From Streptomyces sp. Root1304 (GTDB lineage: Bacteria; Actinomycetota; Actinomycetes; Streptomycetales; Streptomycetaceae), in the NCBI RefSeq assembly GCF_001426405.1, contig NZ_LMEP01000024.1:42678-106677 (forward strand): a DNA stretch of 64,000 nt, given 5' to 3'. Below the pieces are notes generated by a model. That model had not been told where the DNA came from and did not search any database. It saw nothing but the letters and a program-made list of their open reading frames with translations. Positions 54,557 to 63,112 of this stretch are shown piece by piece. Position 1 is the first letter of the stretch, and each line of letters starts with the position of its first letter. The translations under genes and the position numbers were made by a program.

Positions 54557-55492
54557 ATGCACCCGGAATCCGCACCGTACGACCAGGGCCTGCTCGACGT
54601 GGGCGACGGCAACCGCGTCCACTGGGAGGTCTCCGGCAACCCGGAGGGCCGGGCCGCGCTCGTCGTCCACGGCGGGCCCGGCTCCGGTTCCTCCCCGCGC
54701 AGCCGACGGCTCTTCGACCCCGCGGCGTACCGGGTGGTCCTCTTCGACCAGCGCGGCTGCGGCCGCTCCACCCCGCACGCGAGCGACCCGGCCGCCGACA
54801 TGTCCATGAACACCACCGCGCACCTGGTCGCGGACATGGAGCGGCTGCGCGAGCACCTCGGGATCGAGAAGTGGCTGCTGTACGGCGGCTCCTGGGGGTC
54901 CACGCTGATCCTGGCGTACGCGGAGGCGCATCCCGAGCGCGTCTCGGCGATCGTGATCGCGGCCGTGACGACCACCCGCCGTTCCGAGACGGCCTGGCTG
55001 TACGAGGGGGTCGGGCGCTTCTTCCCGGAGGCCCACGAGCGCTTCCGGGCCGGGGTCGAGGGCTCCGCCGACCTCGTCGGCTCGTACGCCGAGCTGATGA
55101 ACCACCCCGATCTCGCCGTACGGGAGAAGGCGGCGGCCGACTGGTGCGCCTGGGAGGACGCGGTGCTCTCGATGGAGGGCATGGGCACCCCGTACACCGA
55201 CCGCGTCGACGACGCCCGGCTGGGCTTCGTCCGGATCTGCTCGCACTACTTCGCGCACGGCGCCTTCCTGGAGGAGGGTGCGCTGATCCGTGACGCCCAC
55301 CGGCTGGCCGGCATCCCCGGCGTCCTCGTGCACGGCCGGATCGACATGGGCGGGCCGCTCTCCACCGCCTGGGAGCTGGCGCGCGCGTGGCCGGACGCGG
55401 AGCTGCACGTGGTCGAGGGCGCGGGACACCTGGGCGGCGAGGAGACCCGGAAGCTGGTCCTGACCGCCCTGGACCGGTTCGCGAAGGAATGA
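54557..55492 (+). CDS. pip: Proline iminopeptidase (prolyl aminopeptidase, S33)
   Basis: A 311-residue cytoplasmic peptidase releasing N-terminal proline. The family signatures HGGPGSGSS (38-46), DQRGCGRSTPHA and nucleophile S112 in GGSWGSTLILAYA are unmistakable; Asp and His are in HGRIDMGGP and GAGHLGG. ATG 54557. The gene's 3' end appears to be imperfectly duplicated just downstream (55521-55575). Confidence 0.93.
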   Translation: MHPESAPYDQGLLDVGDGNRVHWEVSGNPEGRAALVVHGGPGSGSSPRSRRLFDPAAYRVVLFDQRGCGRSTPHASDPAADMSMNTTAHLVADMERLREHLGIEKWLLYGGSWGSTLILAYAEAHPERVSAIVIAAVTTTRRSETAWLYEGVGRFFPEAHERFRAGVEGSADLVGSYAELMNHPDLAVREKAAADWCAWEDAVLSMEGMGTPYTDRVDDARLGFVRICSHYFAHGAFLEEGALIRDAHRLAGIPGVLVHGRIDMGGPLSTAWELARAWPDAELHVVEGAGHLGGEETRKLVLTALDRFAKE

Positions 55493-55520
55493 ACCCGGCC
55501 GGTGCGCGAGGGAGGGGGCA

Positions 55521-55575
55521 GGCCCGTTCGCGCGGGGGCGTACCCGACCCGTTCGCGAAGGGGTGAATCCACCGG
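55521..55575 (+). repeat. Imperfect duplications of the pip 3' end
   Basis: The pip terminal segment CGGTTCGCGAAGGAATGAA (from 55474) recurs as CCCGTTCGCGCGGGGG (from 55522) and CCCGTTCGCGAAGGGGTGAA (from 55547). Confidence 0.6.
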
Positions 55576-55608
55576 GCGGCCGTCACGCGCGCGCGTGATG
55601 ATCGGTGC

Positions 55609-56217
55609 ATGAGTCCCCAGCCCCCCGAGATCCACCTCGCCCAGCAGCCCGAGGCCGACGCGCTGCTCGGCCGGTCCCCGCTCGCCGCGCTCGTCGGCAT
55701 GCTGCTCGACCAGCAGGTCCCGATGGAGTGGGCGTTCTCGGGGCCGTACACGATCGCCTCGCGGCTCGGCGCGGACGACCTCGACGCACACGAGATCGCC
55801 TCCCGGGACCCGGAGGAGTTCGCCGCGCTGCTCTCCGAGAAGCCGGCCGTGCACCGCTACCCGGGCTCGATGGCCCAGCGCGTGCAGCAGCTGTGCCGGT
55901 TCCTCGTCGAGGAGTACGGGGGCGACGCCGAGGCCGTCTGGTCGGACGCGGCGACCGGGAAGGAACTGCTCGCCCGCCTGGAGGCGCTGCCCGGCTTCGG
56001 CAAGCAGAAGGCGCAGATCTTCCTCGCCCTGCTGGGCAAGCAGTACGGGGTCCGGCCGAAGGGCTGGCGGGAGGCGGCGGGCCCGTACGGCGAGCAGGGG
56101 TCCCACCGCTCGGCCGCCGACATCACGGGCCCGGAGTCGCTCGCGAAGGTCAGGGCCCACAAGCAGGAGATGAAGGCGGCGGCGAAGGCCGCGAAGGCCG
56201 CCAAGTCCCCCACATAG
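55609..56217 (+). CDS. HhH-GPD-type base-excision repair protein
   Basis: A 202-residue DNA repair protein. The N-terminal helices (LVGMLLDQQVPMEWAFSGPYTI) and the helix-hairpin-helix LPGFGKQKAQIFLALLGKQYG fit the DNA glycosylase superfamily. I could not place the catalytic Asp that normally follows the HhH, so activity is uncertain. The C-terminus is a Lys/Ala helix. ATG 55609. Confidence 0.85.
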   Translation: MSPQPPEIHLAQQPEADALLGRSPLAALVGMLLDQQVPMEWAFSGPYTIASRLGADDLDAHEIASRDPEEFAALLSEKPAVHRYPGSMAQRVQQLCRFLVEEYGGDAEAVWSDAATGKELLARLEALPGFGKQKAQIFLALLGKQYGVRPKGWREAAGPYGEQGSHRSAADITGPESLAKVRAHKQEMKAAAKAAKAAKSPT

Positions 56218-56344
56218 TCAGGGAATCATCAACTCCACATGTCAATCCTGCTCGATGTGACAGGAATTGTGGAGAAGGTGTTCACAGAACGCCCTACAGA
56301 TCGCTAACTTCCCCTCAACCTCGTCCGTAACGGGAAGGACTTCT

Positions 56345-57898
56345 GTGAACGCAACCCAGCGCCGGGCCGCGGCCGTTCTCGCCGCCGCCGCACTCGCCAC
56401 TCCGCTGGTCCTCGCCTCCCCCGCCACCGCGGGGCAGGACCCCACGGCCGCGCCCGCCCGCGACGCCGCCAAGCTGGCGAAGAAGCTGGTCCGCGAGACG
56501 ACCGCCAAGGACGCCTTCGCGCATCTGCAGAAGTTCCAGGCGATAGCCGACTCGGCCGGCGGCAACCGCGCGGCCGGCTCGCTCGGCCACGACGCCTCGG
56601 CCGCGTACGTGTACACGCAGCTCAAGAAGGCCGGCTACGACGTCCGGTACCAGAAGTTCGAATTCTGGTACACGGAGACGCTCGCCGAGAAGGCCGCCGT
56701 CGTCTCCCCCGCCCCGCGGGCGCTCGACATCAAGGCCATGACGTACACCAAGTCCACCCCGGTCGGCGGCATCACCGCGGCCGTCACGGTCGTGCCCGTC
56801 GACGCCGACGGCACGACCGGCTGCGAGCCCTCCGACTTCGCCGCCGGCGCCTACACGGGCAAGATCGCGCTGGTCAAGCGCGGTGGCTGCTCCTTCGCGA
56901 TCAAGCAGCAGAACGCCGGCGCCGCCGGTGCCGCCGCCGCCCTCGTCTACAACAACGTCGACGGCACGCTCTCCGGCACCCTCGGCGACGTGGCCTCGGG
57001 CAGGATCCCGACCGCCGGCCTCAGCCTGGCGCAGGGCACCCAGCTCGCCGCCGACGCCGCCGCGGGACCGGTCTCGCTGTCGCTGGAGATCCGCGAGCTC
57101 CAGGAGAAGCGCAGCACCAACAACGTCCTCGCGGAGACCAAGGGCGGCAACGCCGCCAACACCGTGATGCTCGGCTCGCACCTGGACTCCGTCACCGCGG
57201 GCCCCGGCATCAACGACAACGGCTCGGGCTCCGCCGGTCTCCTCCAGACCGCCCTCGAGCTGGCCAAGTCGAAGGACAAGGTCCGCAACAAGGTCCGCTT
57301 CGCCTGGTGGTCGGCGGAGGAGAACGGCCTCCTCGGCTCCGAGCACTACGTCAACAACCTGACCGCGCTCGACAAGGGCGAGATCAAGCTCTACCTCAAC
57401 TTCGACATGATCGCCTCGCCGAACTACGGGCTGTTCGTCTACGACGGCGACAACTCCGACAACGCCGGCGAGGGCGCGGGCCCGGAGGGCTCGGCCCAGC
57501 TGGAGCGGGACATCACCGACTTCATGGACAAGCGCGGACTCCCGCACGCGGGCACCGACTTCGACGGCCGCTCCGACTACGGCCCGTTCATCGAGGTCGG
57601 CATCCCCTCCGGCGGCACCTTCACCGGCGCCGAGGGCATCAAGACCGCCGCGCAGGCCGCCCTGTTCGGGGGCACGGCGGGTGTCGCGTACGACGTGAAC
57701 TACCACGCCAAGGGCGACGACCTGAAGAACATCAACATGACGGCCTTCGACGCGAACATCAAGGTCATCGCCAACGCCGTGGGCACCTACGCCCACGACA
57801 TCTCCTCGCTGCGCAAGCCGGTCGTCTCCGTCCCGACCTCCGGCGACGCGAGCGCCGGAGGCGGCCTGCACGCCGACCACGACCAGGTCACCGAGTAG
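56345..57898 (+). CDS. Secreted M28 aminopeptidase with PA domain
   Basis: A 517-residue exported zinc aminopeptidase. Signal peptide residues 1-29 (cleaved near ATAGQ), a PA (protease-associated) domain around 140-250 (KRGGCSFAIKQQNAGAAGAAA), then the M28 core with zinc ligands H279 and D291 (GSHLDSVTAGPGINDNGSG), catalytic E325/E326 (WWSAEENGLLGS), the Asp in NFDMI and the His in YHAKGDD. It closely resembles the S. griseus aminopeptidase class plus a PA insert. GTG 56345 has GGAAGGA upstream. Confidence 0.95.
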   Translation: MNATQRRAAAVLAAAALATPLVLASPATAGQDPTAAPARDAAKLAKKLVRETTAKDAFAHLQKFQAIADSAGGNRAAGSLGHDASAAYVYTQLKKAGYDVRYQKFEFWYTETLAEKAAVVSPAPRALDIKAMTYTKSTPVGGITAAVTVVPVDADGTTGCEPSDFAAGAYTGKIALVKRGGCSFAIKQQNAGAAGAAAALVYNNVDGTLSGTLGDVASGRIPTAGLSLAQGTQLAADAAAGPVSLSLEIRELQEKRSTNNVLAETKGGNAANTVMLGSHLDSVTAGPGINDNGSGSAGLLQTALELAKSKDKVRNKVRFAWWSAEENGLLGSEHYVNNLTALDKGEIKLYLNFDMIASPNYGLFVYDGDNSDNAGEGAGPEGSAQLERDITDFMDKRGLPHAGTDFDGRSDYGPFIEVGIPSGGTFTGAEGIKTAAQAALFGGTAGVAYDVNYHAKGDDLKNINMTAFDANIKVIANAVGTYAHDISSLRKPVVSVPTSGDASAGGGLHADHDQVTE

Positions 57899-57907
57899 GC
57901 CTCACGG

Positions 57908-59518
57908 CTACCTCCTCCGGCGGGCGGTACCGAAGATCGAGCGGCTGATCTCCCGGCCGAGCTGGGTGCCGATCGACCGCGCGAGGGATGTGAACATCCC
58001 ACTGCCCACCACTTGTTCGGCCAGCGAGGGCTCCGGTTTCGGAGCCCTCGCTCCCGTCTTCGCGGACTCCTTCTCGGCCGCCTTCGCCGCCTTCTCCGCC
58101 TCCGCGGCGGCTGCGGCCTCCAGCGCCGCCGACTCCGCCGCGTGCTGCTCGGCCGTCAGCTTCTCGTACGCCGACTCCCGGTCCACCGCCTCCGCGTACC
58201 GCCCGTGGAGCGGCGAGGCCTTCACCGCCGCGTCCAGGACCGCCGCGTCGACCGGACCCATCAGCGACTCCGGCGCCCGCAGCCGGGTCGCCGCCACCGG
58301 GGTCGGCGCACCCCGCTCGCTCAGTACGGTGACCACCGCCTCGCCCGTACCGAGCCCGGTCAGCACCTCCTCCAGGTCGTACGGCGAGTTCGGGAAGGTC
58401 CGTACGGTCGCCTTCAGCGCCTTCGCGTCGTCCGGGGTGAAGGCCCGCAGCGCGTGCTGCACCCGGTTGCCGAGCTGGGCGAGCACCTCCCCGGGTACGT
58501 CTCGCGGAGTCTGCGTCACGAAGAAGATCCCGACGCCCTTGGAGCGGATCAGCCGGACCGTCTGGGTGATCGACTCCAGGAACGCCTTCGAGGCCCCGCT
58601 GAACAGCAGGTGCGCCTCGTCGAAGAAGAAGACCAGCTTCGGCTTGTCCAGGTCGCCGACCTCCGGCAGGTCGTTGTAGAGGTCCGCCAGCATCCACATC
58701 AGGAAGGTCGAGAACAGCTGCGGCTTGTCCTGCACGGCCGGCAGCTCCAGGACCGAGACGATGCCGCGCCCGTCCTCCGCCGTCCGCAGGAGCTCGCCCG
58801 TGTCGAACTCCGGCTCCCCGAAGAAGCCGCCCGCGCCCTCCTGCTCGAAGGCCGTGAGCGCCCGCAGGATCACGCCCGCCGTCGCCGTCGAGAGCCCGCC
58901 GATCCCCTTCAGTTCGGGCTTCCCGAGGTCCGACACCAGGAAGGCCACCACCGCCCGCAGGTCCTTGAGGTCCACCAGCTCCAGGCCCTTGGCGTCCGCG
59001 TAGTGGAAGATCAGGCCGAGCGACTGCTCCTGCGTCTGGTTGAGCCGGAGCACCTTGGAGAGCAGGAGCGGGCCGAAGCTGGTCACCGTGGCGCGCACGG
59101 GGATGCCGGGGCCGGTGCCGCCGAGACCGTAGAACTCGCAGGGGAAGCCGGTCGCCCGCCACTCCTGCCCGACCTGCCCGGCCCGCTCCCTGACCTTCTC
59201 GCCGTCGGCGCCGGGGGCCGAGATGCCGGAGACGTCGCCCTTGATGTCGGCGAGGAAGACGGGCACGCCGTGCGCCGAGAGCTGCTCGGCGATCAGCTGG
59301 AGCGTCTTCGTCTTGCCGGTGCCGGTCGCGCCGGCGACCAGACCGTGCCGGTTGAGGACGGGCAGCGGGATGCGGATCCGCGCGTCCGGGTGACAGACGC
59401 CGTCCCAGAGCAGGGCTCCCAGATCGAGTGCCGCGCCGTCGAAGGCGTATCCCGCGGCGATCTCCGCGGCCGTTCCGGTGGCCGTTCCGGTGGCCGACGG
59501 CTGCTCACTCACGCTCAT
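57908..59518 (-). CDS. HerA-like (DUF853) ATPase
   Basis: A 536-residue ATPase of the HerA/FtsK superfamily. Walker A GATGTGKT (63-70), Walker B KLVFFFDEAHLLFSG and sensor FVTQTPRDVPGEVLAQLGNRVQHAL. The C-terminus is an Ala/Glu-rich coiled coil, then a conserved patch SMFTSLARSIGTQLGREISRSIFG. HerA proteins translocate DNA, often with a NurA nuclease, but no NurA gene is nearby. ATG 59518; convergent with the M28 gene. Confidence 0.9.
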   Translation of the reverse strand: MSVSEQPSATGTATGTAAEIAAGYAFDGAALDLGALLWDGVCHPDARIRIPLPVLNRHGLVAGATGTGKTKTLQLIAEQLSAHGVPVFLADIKGDVSGISAPGADGEKVRERAGQVGQEWRATGFPCEFYGLGGTGPGIPVRATVTSFGPLLLSKVLRLNQTQEQSLGLIFHYADAKGLELVDLKDLRAVVAFLVSDLGKPELKGIGGLSTATAGVILRALTAFEQEGAGGFFGEPEFDTGELLRTAEDGRGIVSVLELPAVQDKPQLFSTFLMWMLADLYNDLPEVGDLDKPKLVFFFDEAHLLFSGASKAFLESITQTVRLIRSKGVGIFFVTQTPRDVPGEVLAQLGNRVQHALRAFTPDDAKALKATVRTFPNSPYDLEEVLTGLGTGEAVVTVLSERGAPTPVAATRLRAPESLMGPVDAAVLDAAVKASPLHGRYAEAVDRESAYEKLTAEQHAAESAALEAAAAAEAEKAAKAAEKESAKTGARAPKPEPSLAEQVVGSGMFTSLARSIGTQLGREISRSIFGTARRRR

Positions 59519-59615
59519 GAGAGGACCCCGATTTCGGATTTGTCACGATGTGCACCAGCATCCCACTGCCCTCGCGTGGCTGCGCCGGGAGCCGCTCGCC
59601 CGGTAGGCTTTCCGT

Positions 59616-59912
59616 GTGATCTTCAAGCGCATCGGAAACGGAAAGCCGTATCCCGACCACGGCCGGGAAAGCACCCGGCAGTGGGCGGACGTCGCGCCGC
59701 GCCCGGTCCGCCTCGACCAGCTGGTCACCACCAAGGGCCAGCTGGACCTCGAGACGCTGCTCGCCGAGGACTCCACCTTCTACGGCGACCTCTTCGCGCA
59801 CGTCGTGAAGTGGCAGGGCGATCTCTACCTCGAGGACGGACTGCACCGCGCGGTCCGCGCGGCGCTCCAGCAGCGCCAGGTGCTGCACGCCCGCGTCCTG
59901 GAAATGGACTGA
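59616..59912 (+). CDS. Small conserved actinobacterial protein
   Basis: A 98-residue protein beginning MIFKRIGNGKPYPDHGRES. It has the look of a compact cytoplasmic domain: RPVRLDQLVTTKGQLDLETLL, a Trp/Tyr/Phe-rich middle and helix LEDGLHRAVRAALQQRQVLHARVLEM. I recall it being strictly conserved in Streptomyces and sometimes labelled as a VapB-type antitoxin; no toxin gene is adjacent, and I would not assert that role. GTG 59616, divergent from the HerA-like gene. Confidence 0.75.
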   Translation: MIFKRIGNGKPYPDHGRESTRQWADVAPRPVRLDQLVTTKGQLDLETLLAEDSTFYGDLFAHVVKWQGDLYLEDGLHRAVRAALQQRQVLHARVLEMD

Positions 59913-60029
59913 GCCGGCGCCTCGCGGCCCCGCTCCCGCTGACCCTTTCGGGGTCAGTTCGCCCCCATCCGGACGCGATCACATGATCATCAAGTAGGCA
60001 TCGCCGACGGGCGGCACTACGCTGCGTCC

Positions 60030-60659
60030 ATGAGCATGCTCACTCCCCCCGGAATGGGCGGAAAGTACCGCATCACGGGGGATGTCTATCCCCGGATGCG
60101 CCGCCCCCACCGCCGGCGCAGGATCATCCTCGCGGCCGCGGCCGCCGTGGTCGTGCTCGGCGCGGCCGGCTGGGGCACGCTCCAGCTCGTCGACGTCTTC
60201 TCGGGCGACGAGGGCAAGAAGACGACGGCCGGGAAACAGACCGACTGCAAACCCGCCGCCAAGGCCACCACCGCGCCCGCCGCGCTGCTCCCCAAGCCCG
60301 CCCAGATCACGGTGAACGTCTACAACGCGACCCCGCGCAGCGGTCTCGCCAAGACGACCGCGGACGAGCTCAAGAAGCGCGGCTTCAAGATCGGCAAGGT
60401 GGGCAACGCGCCCACCGCGTACGACAAGAAGGTCACCGGCGCCGGTCTGCTGCTCGGCGCCACGACCGCCACCAAGGGCGCCTTCCCGGTCCTCGGCACC
60501 CAGCTCAAGGGCGCCACGACCAAGACGGACACCCGGGCCACGGCGGACGTCGACCTGATCATCGGGACCGCCTTCAAGAACCTGGCCCCGAAAACGACGG
60601 CGGACGCGGCCCTGGTCGCCCTGACCAAGCCCGCGCCCGTACCGACCGGGAAGTGCTGA
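60030..60659 (+). CDS. LytR C-terminal domain membrane protein
   Basis: A 209-residue single-pass protein. A basic N-terminus (RMRRPHRRRR, to residue 31), a transmembrane helix (32-50), a linker with one Cys, then a LytR_C domain (ITVNVYNATPRSGLAKTTADELKKRGFKIG ... VDLIIGTAF). LytR_C occurs in wall-polymer ligases of the LCP family, but here the catalytic LCP domain is absent, so an accessory wall role is likely. ATG 60030. Confidence 0.87.
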   Translation: MSMLTPPGMGGKYRITGDVYPRMRRPHRRRRIILAAAAAVVVLGAAGWGTLQLVDVFSGDEGKKTTAGKQTDCKPAAKATTAPAALLPKPAQITVNVYNATPRSGLAKTTADELKKRGFKIGKVGNAPTAYDKKVTGAGLLLGATTATKGAFPVLGTQLKGATTKTDTRATADVDLIIGTAFKNLAPKTTADAALVALTKPAPVPTGKC

Positions 60660-60662
60660 GAC

Positions 60663-60734
60663 CTACTCGGCGGAGCCGGCGGTTCTCTATTCGGCGGAGC
60701 CGGCGGTTCCCTACTCGGCGGAGCCGGCGGTTCC
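60663..60734. repeat. Three 24-bp tandem repeats copied from the upp 3' end
   Basis: Three 24-bp units (60663-60686, 60687-60710, 60711-60734), each starting CTACTCGGCGGAGCCG or one base different, abut the last codons of upp (60735 onward), whose final 16 bases are the same. Confidence 0.9.
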
Positions 60735-61370
60735 CTACTCGGCGGAGCCGTACATGCGGTCGCCCGCGTCGCCCAGGCCCGGGACGATGTAGCCGTTCTC
60801 GTTGAGGCGCTCGTCGACCGAGGCCGTCACGACGGTGACGGGGGTGCCCGCGAGCTCGCGCTCCATGACCTCGACGCCCTCCGGGGCGGCGAGGAGCACC
60901 ACGGCGGTCACGTCGTCGGCGCCGCGCCGGATCAGCTCCTGGATCGCCGCGACGAGCGTGCCGCCGGTCGCCAGCATCGGGTCCAGGACGTACACCTGAC
61001 GGCCCGAGAGGTCCTCCGGCATCCGCGTCGCGTAGGTCGACGCCTCCAGCGTCTCCTCGTTGCGGATCATGCCGAGGAAACCGACCTCGGCGGTCGGCAG
61101 CAGCCGCACCATGCCGTCGAGCATGCCGAGCCCGGCGCGCAGGATCGGGACCACCAGCGGACGCGGGTACGACAGCTTCACGCCGGTCGTCGGGGTGACG
61201 GGGGTCTCGATGTCGACCTGCTCGGTCCGGACGTCCCTGGTGGCCTCGTAGGCGAGCAGGGTGACCAGCTCGTCGGCCAGACGGCGGAAGGTCGCGGAGT
61301 CCGTGCGCTTGTCGCGCAGGGTGGTGAGCTTGTGGGCGACCAGGGGGTGGTCGACGACGTGGAGACGCAT
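60735..61370 (-). CDS. upp: Uracil phosphoribosyltransferase
   Basis: A 211-residue salvage enzyme making UMP from uracil and PRPP. The chain has MRLHVVDHPLVAHKLT, VPILRAGLGM, and the PRPP loop LDPMLATGGT, with a C-terminal uracil-binding PGLGDAGDR. ATG 61370. It is monocistronic and its 3' end has been tandemly duplicated. Confidence 0.97.
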   Translation of the reverse strand: MRLHVVDHPLVAHKLTTLRDKRTDSATFRRLADELVTLLAYEATRDVRTEQVDIETPVTPTTGVKLSYPRPLVVPILRAGLGMLDGMVRLLPTAEVGFLGMIRNEETLEASTYATRMPEDLSGRQVYVLDPMLATGGTLVAAIQELIRRGADDVTAVVLLAAPEGVEVMERELAGTPVTVVTASVDERLNENGYIVPGLGDAGDRMYGSAE

Positions 61371-61462
61371 GACTCAACAGTAGCCCGCCGCGCACTGGCG
61401 TCGACCCACGCCACTGGGGGAAGGTGGGAGCACGGGGACCCAGCGATGGGGTGGAGTGGCCG

Positions 61463-61672
61463 ATGCCCGACCTGGAAGAACCGGCCGAGGACGCCGCCGA
61501 GCGGGCGGCCCGGAGGCCGGCGCCGGAGACGGACGCGGAGCGCCGCAGGCGCCGCGCCCAGTTCCTCCGCGAACTCAACGAGGCGAAGGCGCTGCGCGAG
61601 CGCGTGCAGCCGAGACGCGCACGGGCCGCGCGGATGCGCCAGGCCATGCGCATGCGGACCTTCCGCTGGTGA
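61463..61672 (+). CDS. Small Arg/Ala-rich conserved protein
   Basis: A 69-residue strongly basic protein, mostly one predicted helix (AERRRRRAQFLRELNEAKALRERVQPRRARAARMR split here only by length). Probably nucleic-acid binding; function unknown. ATG 61463 has GGAG 6 nt upstream; an in-frame upstream ATG at 61424 is less well supported. Confidence 0.6.
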   Translation: MPDLEEPAEDAAERAARRPAPETDAERRRRRAQFLRELNEAKALRERVQPRRARAARMRQAMRMRTFRW

Positions 61673-61899
61673 GGGCCCCGCGGCGACACGCTGGCGGACC
61701 ACGGCGGGACTCGGCCGTGCGCCCCCCGTGTGCGCCGGGGTCGCACGCCCACCCGATCGCGGGGTCGTTCAGACTGATGCACGACGCAAGAGCCGAAGAC
61801 CTCTCCTGAGAGCGTCGTTTCTGTCACGATGCCGATTGGGCGGGGCATCAGGAGCGCACCGCCGGATCGTCACACCTCTGATCAGTGGGAGAGAGTCAG

Positions 61900-62439
61900 G
61901 TGTACTTCGCCGCACTGCTCGCGCGCACCGAAGACGGGTGGGAAGCGAGCGACACGGAGCTCGACGACGTGGAGACCCTGTCGGATCTGACCGAGCTCGC
62001 CCGCGAGGCCTCGGACGACGACACGGTGATCGTCTTCATCGAGCAGGAGGACGCGTGGTTCGGGATCGTGCGGATCGAGGGTGAGGAAGACCCTCGTATC
62101 TACGTCTCGGACGGCGCCGCCGCCGCCCGTTCCTCGTACGGGGAGATCCTCACCCGGGAGATCCTCGGCGACGACGTCGACGCCCTCGTCGACGAACTGG
62201 AGTCGCTGGACCTGGACGGCACGGAGGACGGGGAGCCGCTCGACGGCGACGCGGACGACGACGACGACGAGGGGACGGGGGTCGCCGCCGAGGCGGTGCC
62301 GGCCGCTCCGGTCGGCGACCGGCTGATCCTCGCGGACCTCGGCATGTCGGCCGCCGACCTGCTGGCGCTCGACAGCGACGCGCTCGCGGAGATCGCGGAC
62401 GCGCTGGGGGCCGCCGAGGTCCTGGAGGCCGTCCGCTAG
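61900..62439 (+). CDS. TadA-associated protein of actinobacteria
   Basis: A 179-residue acidic protein, always found next to tadA in Streptomyces as far as I recall, and named a tRNA adenosine deaminase-associated protein. It begins VYFAALLARTEDGWEA, has the core DDDTVIVFIEQEDAWFGIVRIEG and an Asp-rich run near residue 110. No catalytic motif. GTG 61900 is preferred because GGAGAG precedes it by 6 nt. It overlaps tadA by one base. Confidence 0.85.
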   Translation: MYFAALLARTEDGWEASDTELDDVETLSDLTELAREASDDDTVIVFIEQEDAWFGIVRIEGEEDPRIYVSDGAAAARSSYGEILTREILGDDVDALVDELESLDLDGTEDGEPLDGDADDDDDEGTGVAAEAVPAAPVGDRLILADLGMSAADLLALDSDALAEIADALGAAEVLEAVR

Positions 62440-62930
62440 TGGCCTCCGCCGTACCCGCCGCACCCGTCCCCGATCCCGTACGGGACCCCTGGCGGGACTC
62501 CATGCGGCTCGCCCTCGCCGAGGCCGACGCGGCCGCGCCGGCCGGTGACGTACCGGTCGGTGCCGTCGTGCTCGGCCCCGACGGCACCGTGATCGCCCGC
62601 GGCCACAACGAGCGCGAGGCGGCCGGTGACCCCACCGCGCACGCCGAGGTGCTCGCGCTCCGGCGGGCGGCCGCGGCGACCGGGGAGTGGCGCCTGACGG
62701 GGTGCACGCTCGTCGTGACCCTGGAGCCGTGCGTGATGTGCGCGGGCGCCCTCGTCCAGTCGCGGGTCGAGCGGGTGGTGTTCGGCGCCGTGGACGAGAA
62801 GGCGGGGGCGGCCGGCTCGCTCTGGGACCTCGTACGGGACCGGCGGCTCAACCACCGCCCCGAGGTGATCCAGGGCGTCCTCGGCGAGGAGTGCGCCGCG
62901 CAGCTCACGGCCTTCTTCCGCGACCGCTGA
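62439..62930 (+). CDS. tadA: tRNA-adenosine deaminase TadA
   Basis: A 163-residue zinc deaminase converting A34 to inosine in tRNA-Arg(ACG). H68-A-E70 and P97-C-V-M-C101 form the zinc/catalytic site (TAHAEVLAL, EPCVMCAGA). GTG 62439 uses the last base of the upstream TAG stop, so translation is coupled to the partner gene. Confidence 0.96.
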   Translation: MASAVPAAPVPDPVRDPWRDSMRLALAEADAAAPAGDVPVGAVVLGPDGTVIARGHNEREAAGDPTAHAEVLALRRAAAATGEWRLTGCTLVVTLEPCVMCAGALVQSRVERVVFGAVDEKAGAAGSLWDLVRDRRLNHRPEVIQGVLGEECAAQLTAFFRDR

Positions 62931-62949
62931 CCCGTCGCGGGACACGGAT

Positions 62950-62978
62950 TTCATCGCAGCCCGAGTTTCGGCTAAGCT
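62950..62978 (+). promoter_or_regulatory. Probable promoter of tRNA-Ser(CGA)
   Basis: TTCATC (62950-62955), a 17-nt spacer and TAAGCT (62973-62978), just before the tRNA. Confidence 0.5.
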
Positions 62979-62985
62979 CTCTCTC

Positions 62986-63070
62986 GGTAGCGTGTCCGAG
63001 CGGCCGAAGGAGCTCGCCTCGAAAGCGAGTGTGGGGAAACTCACCGAGGGTTCAAATCCCTCCGCTACCG
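62986..63070 (+). tRNA. tRNA-Ser (anticodon CGA)
   Basis: An 85-nt class II tRNA with acceptor GGTAGCG/CGCTACC, anticodon loop CTCGAAA and a long variable arm. T loop TTCAAAT. No encoded CCA. Confidence 0.96.
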
Positions 63071-63077
63071 CTTCGAT

Positions 63078-63111
63078 CGAAGGGCCTGGTGCATCAGCAC
63101 CGGGCCCTTCG
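63078..63111 (+). terminator. Terminator after tRNA-Ser(CGA)
   Basis: A 15-bp stem with a single G-T pair, CGAAGGGCCTGGTGC against 63097-63111, around loop ATCA. Confidence 0.8.
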
Positions 63112-63112
63112 G

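Noticed and set aside
61332..62084. Long plus-strand frame running across the small basic protein gene and into the next
   Set aside because: Arg/Gly/Pro shadow composition; the supported genes in other frames have ribosome sites and partners.
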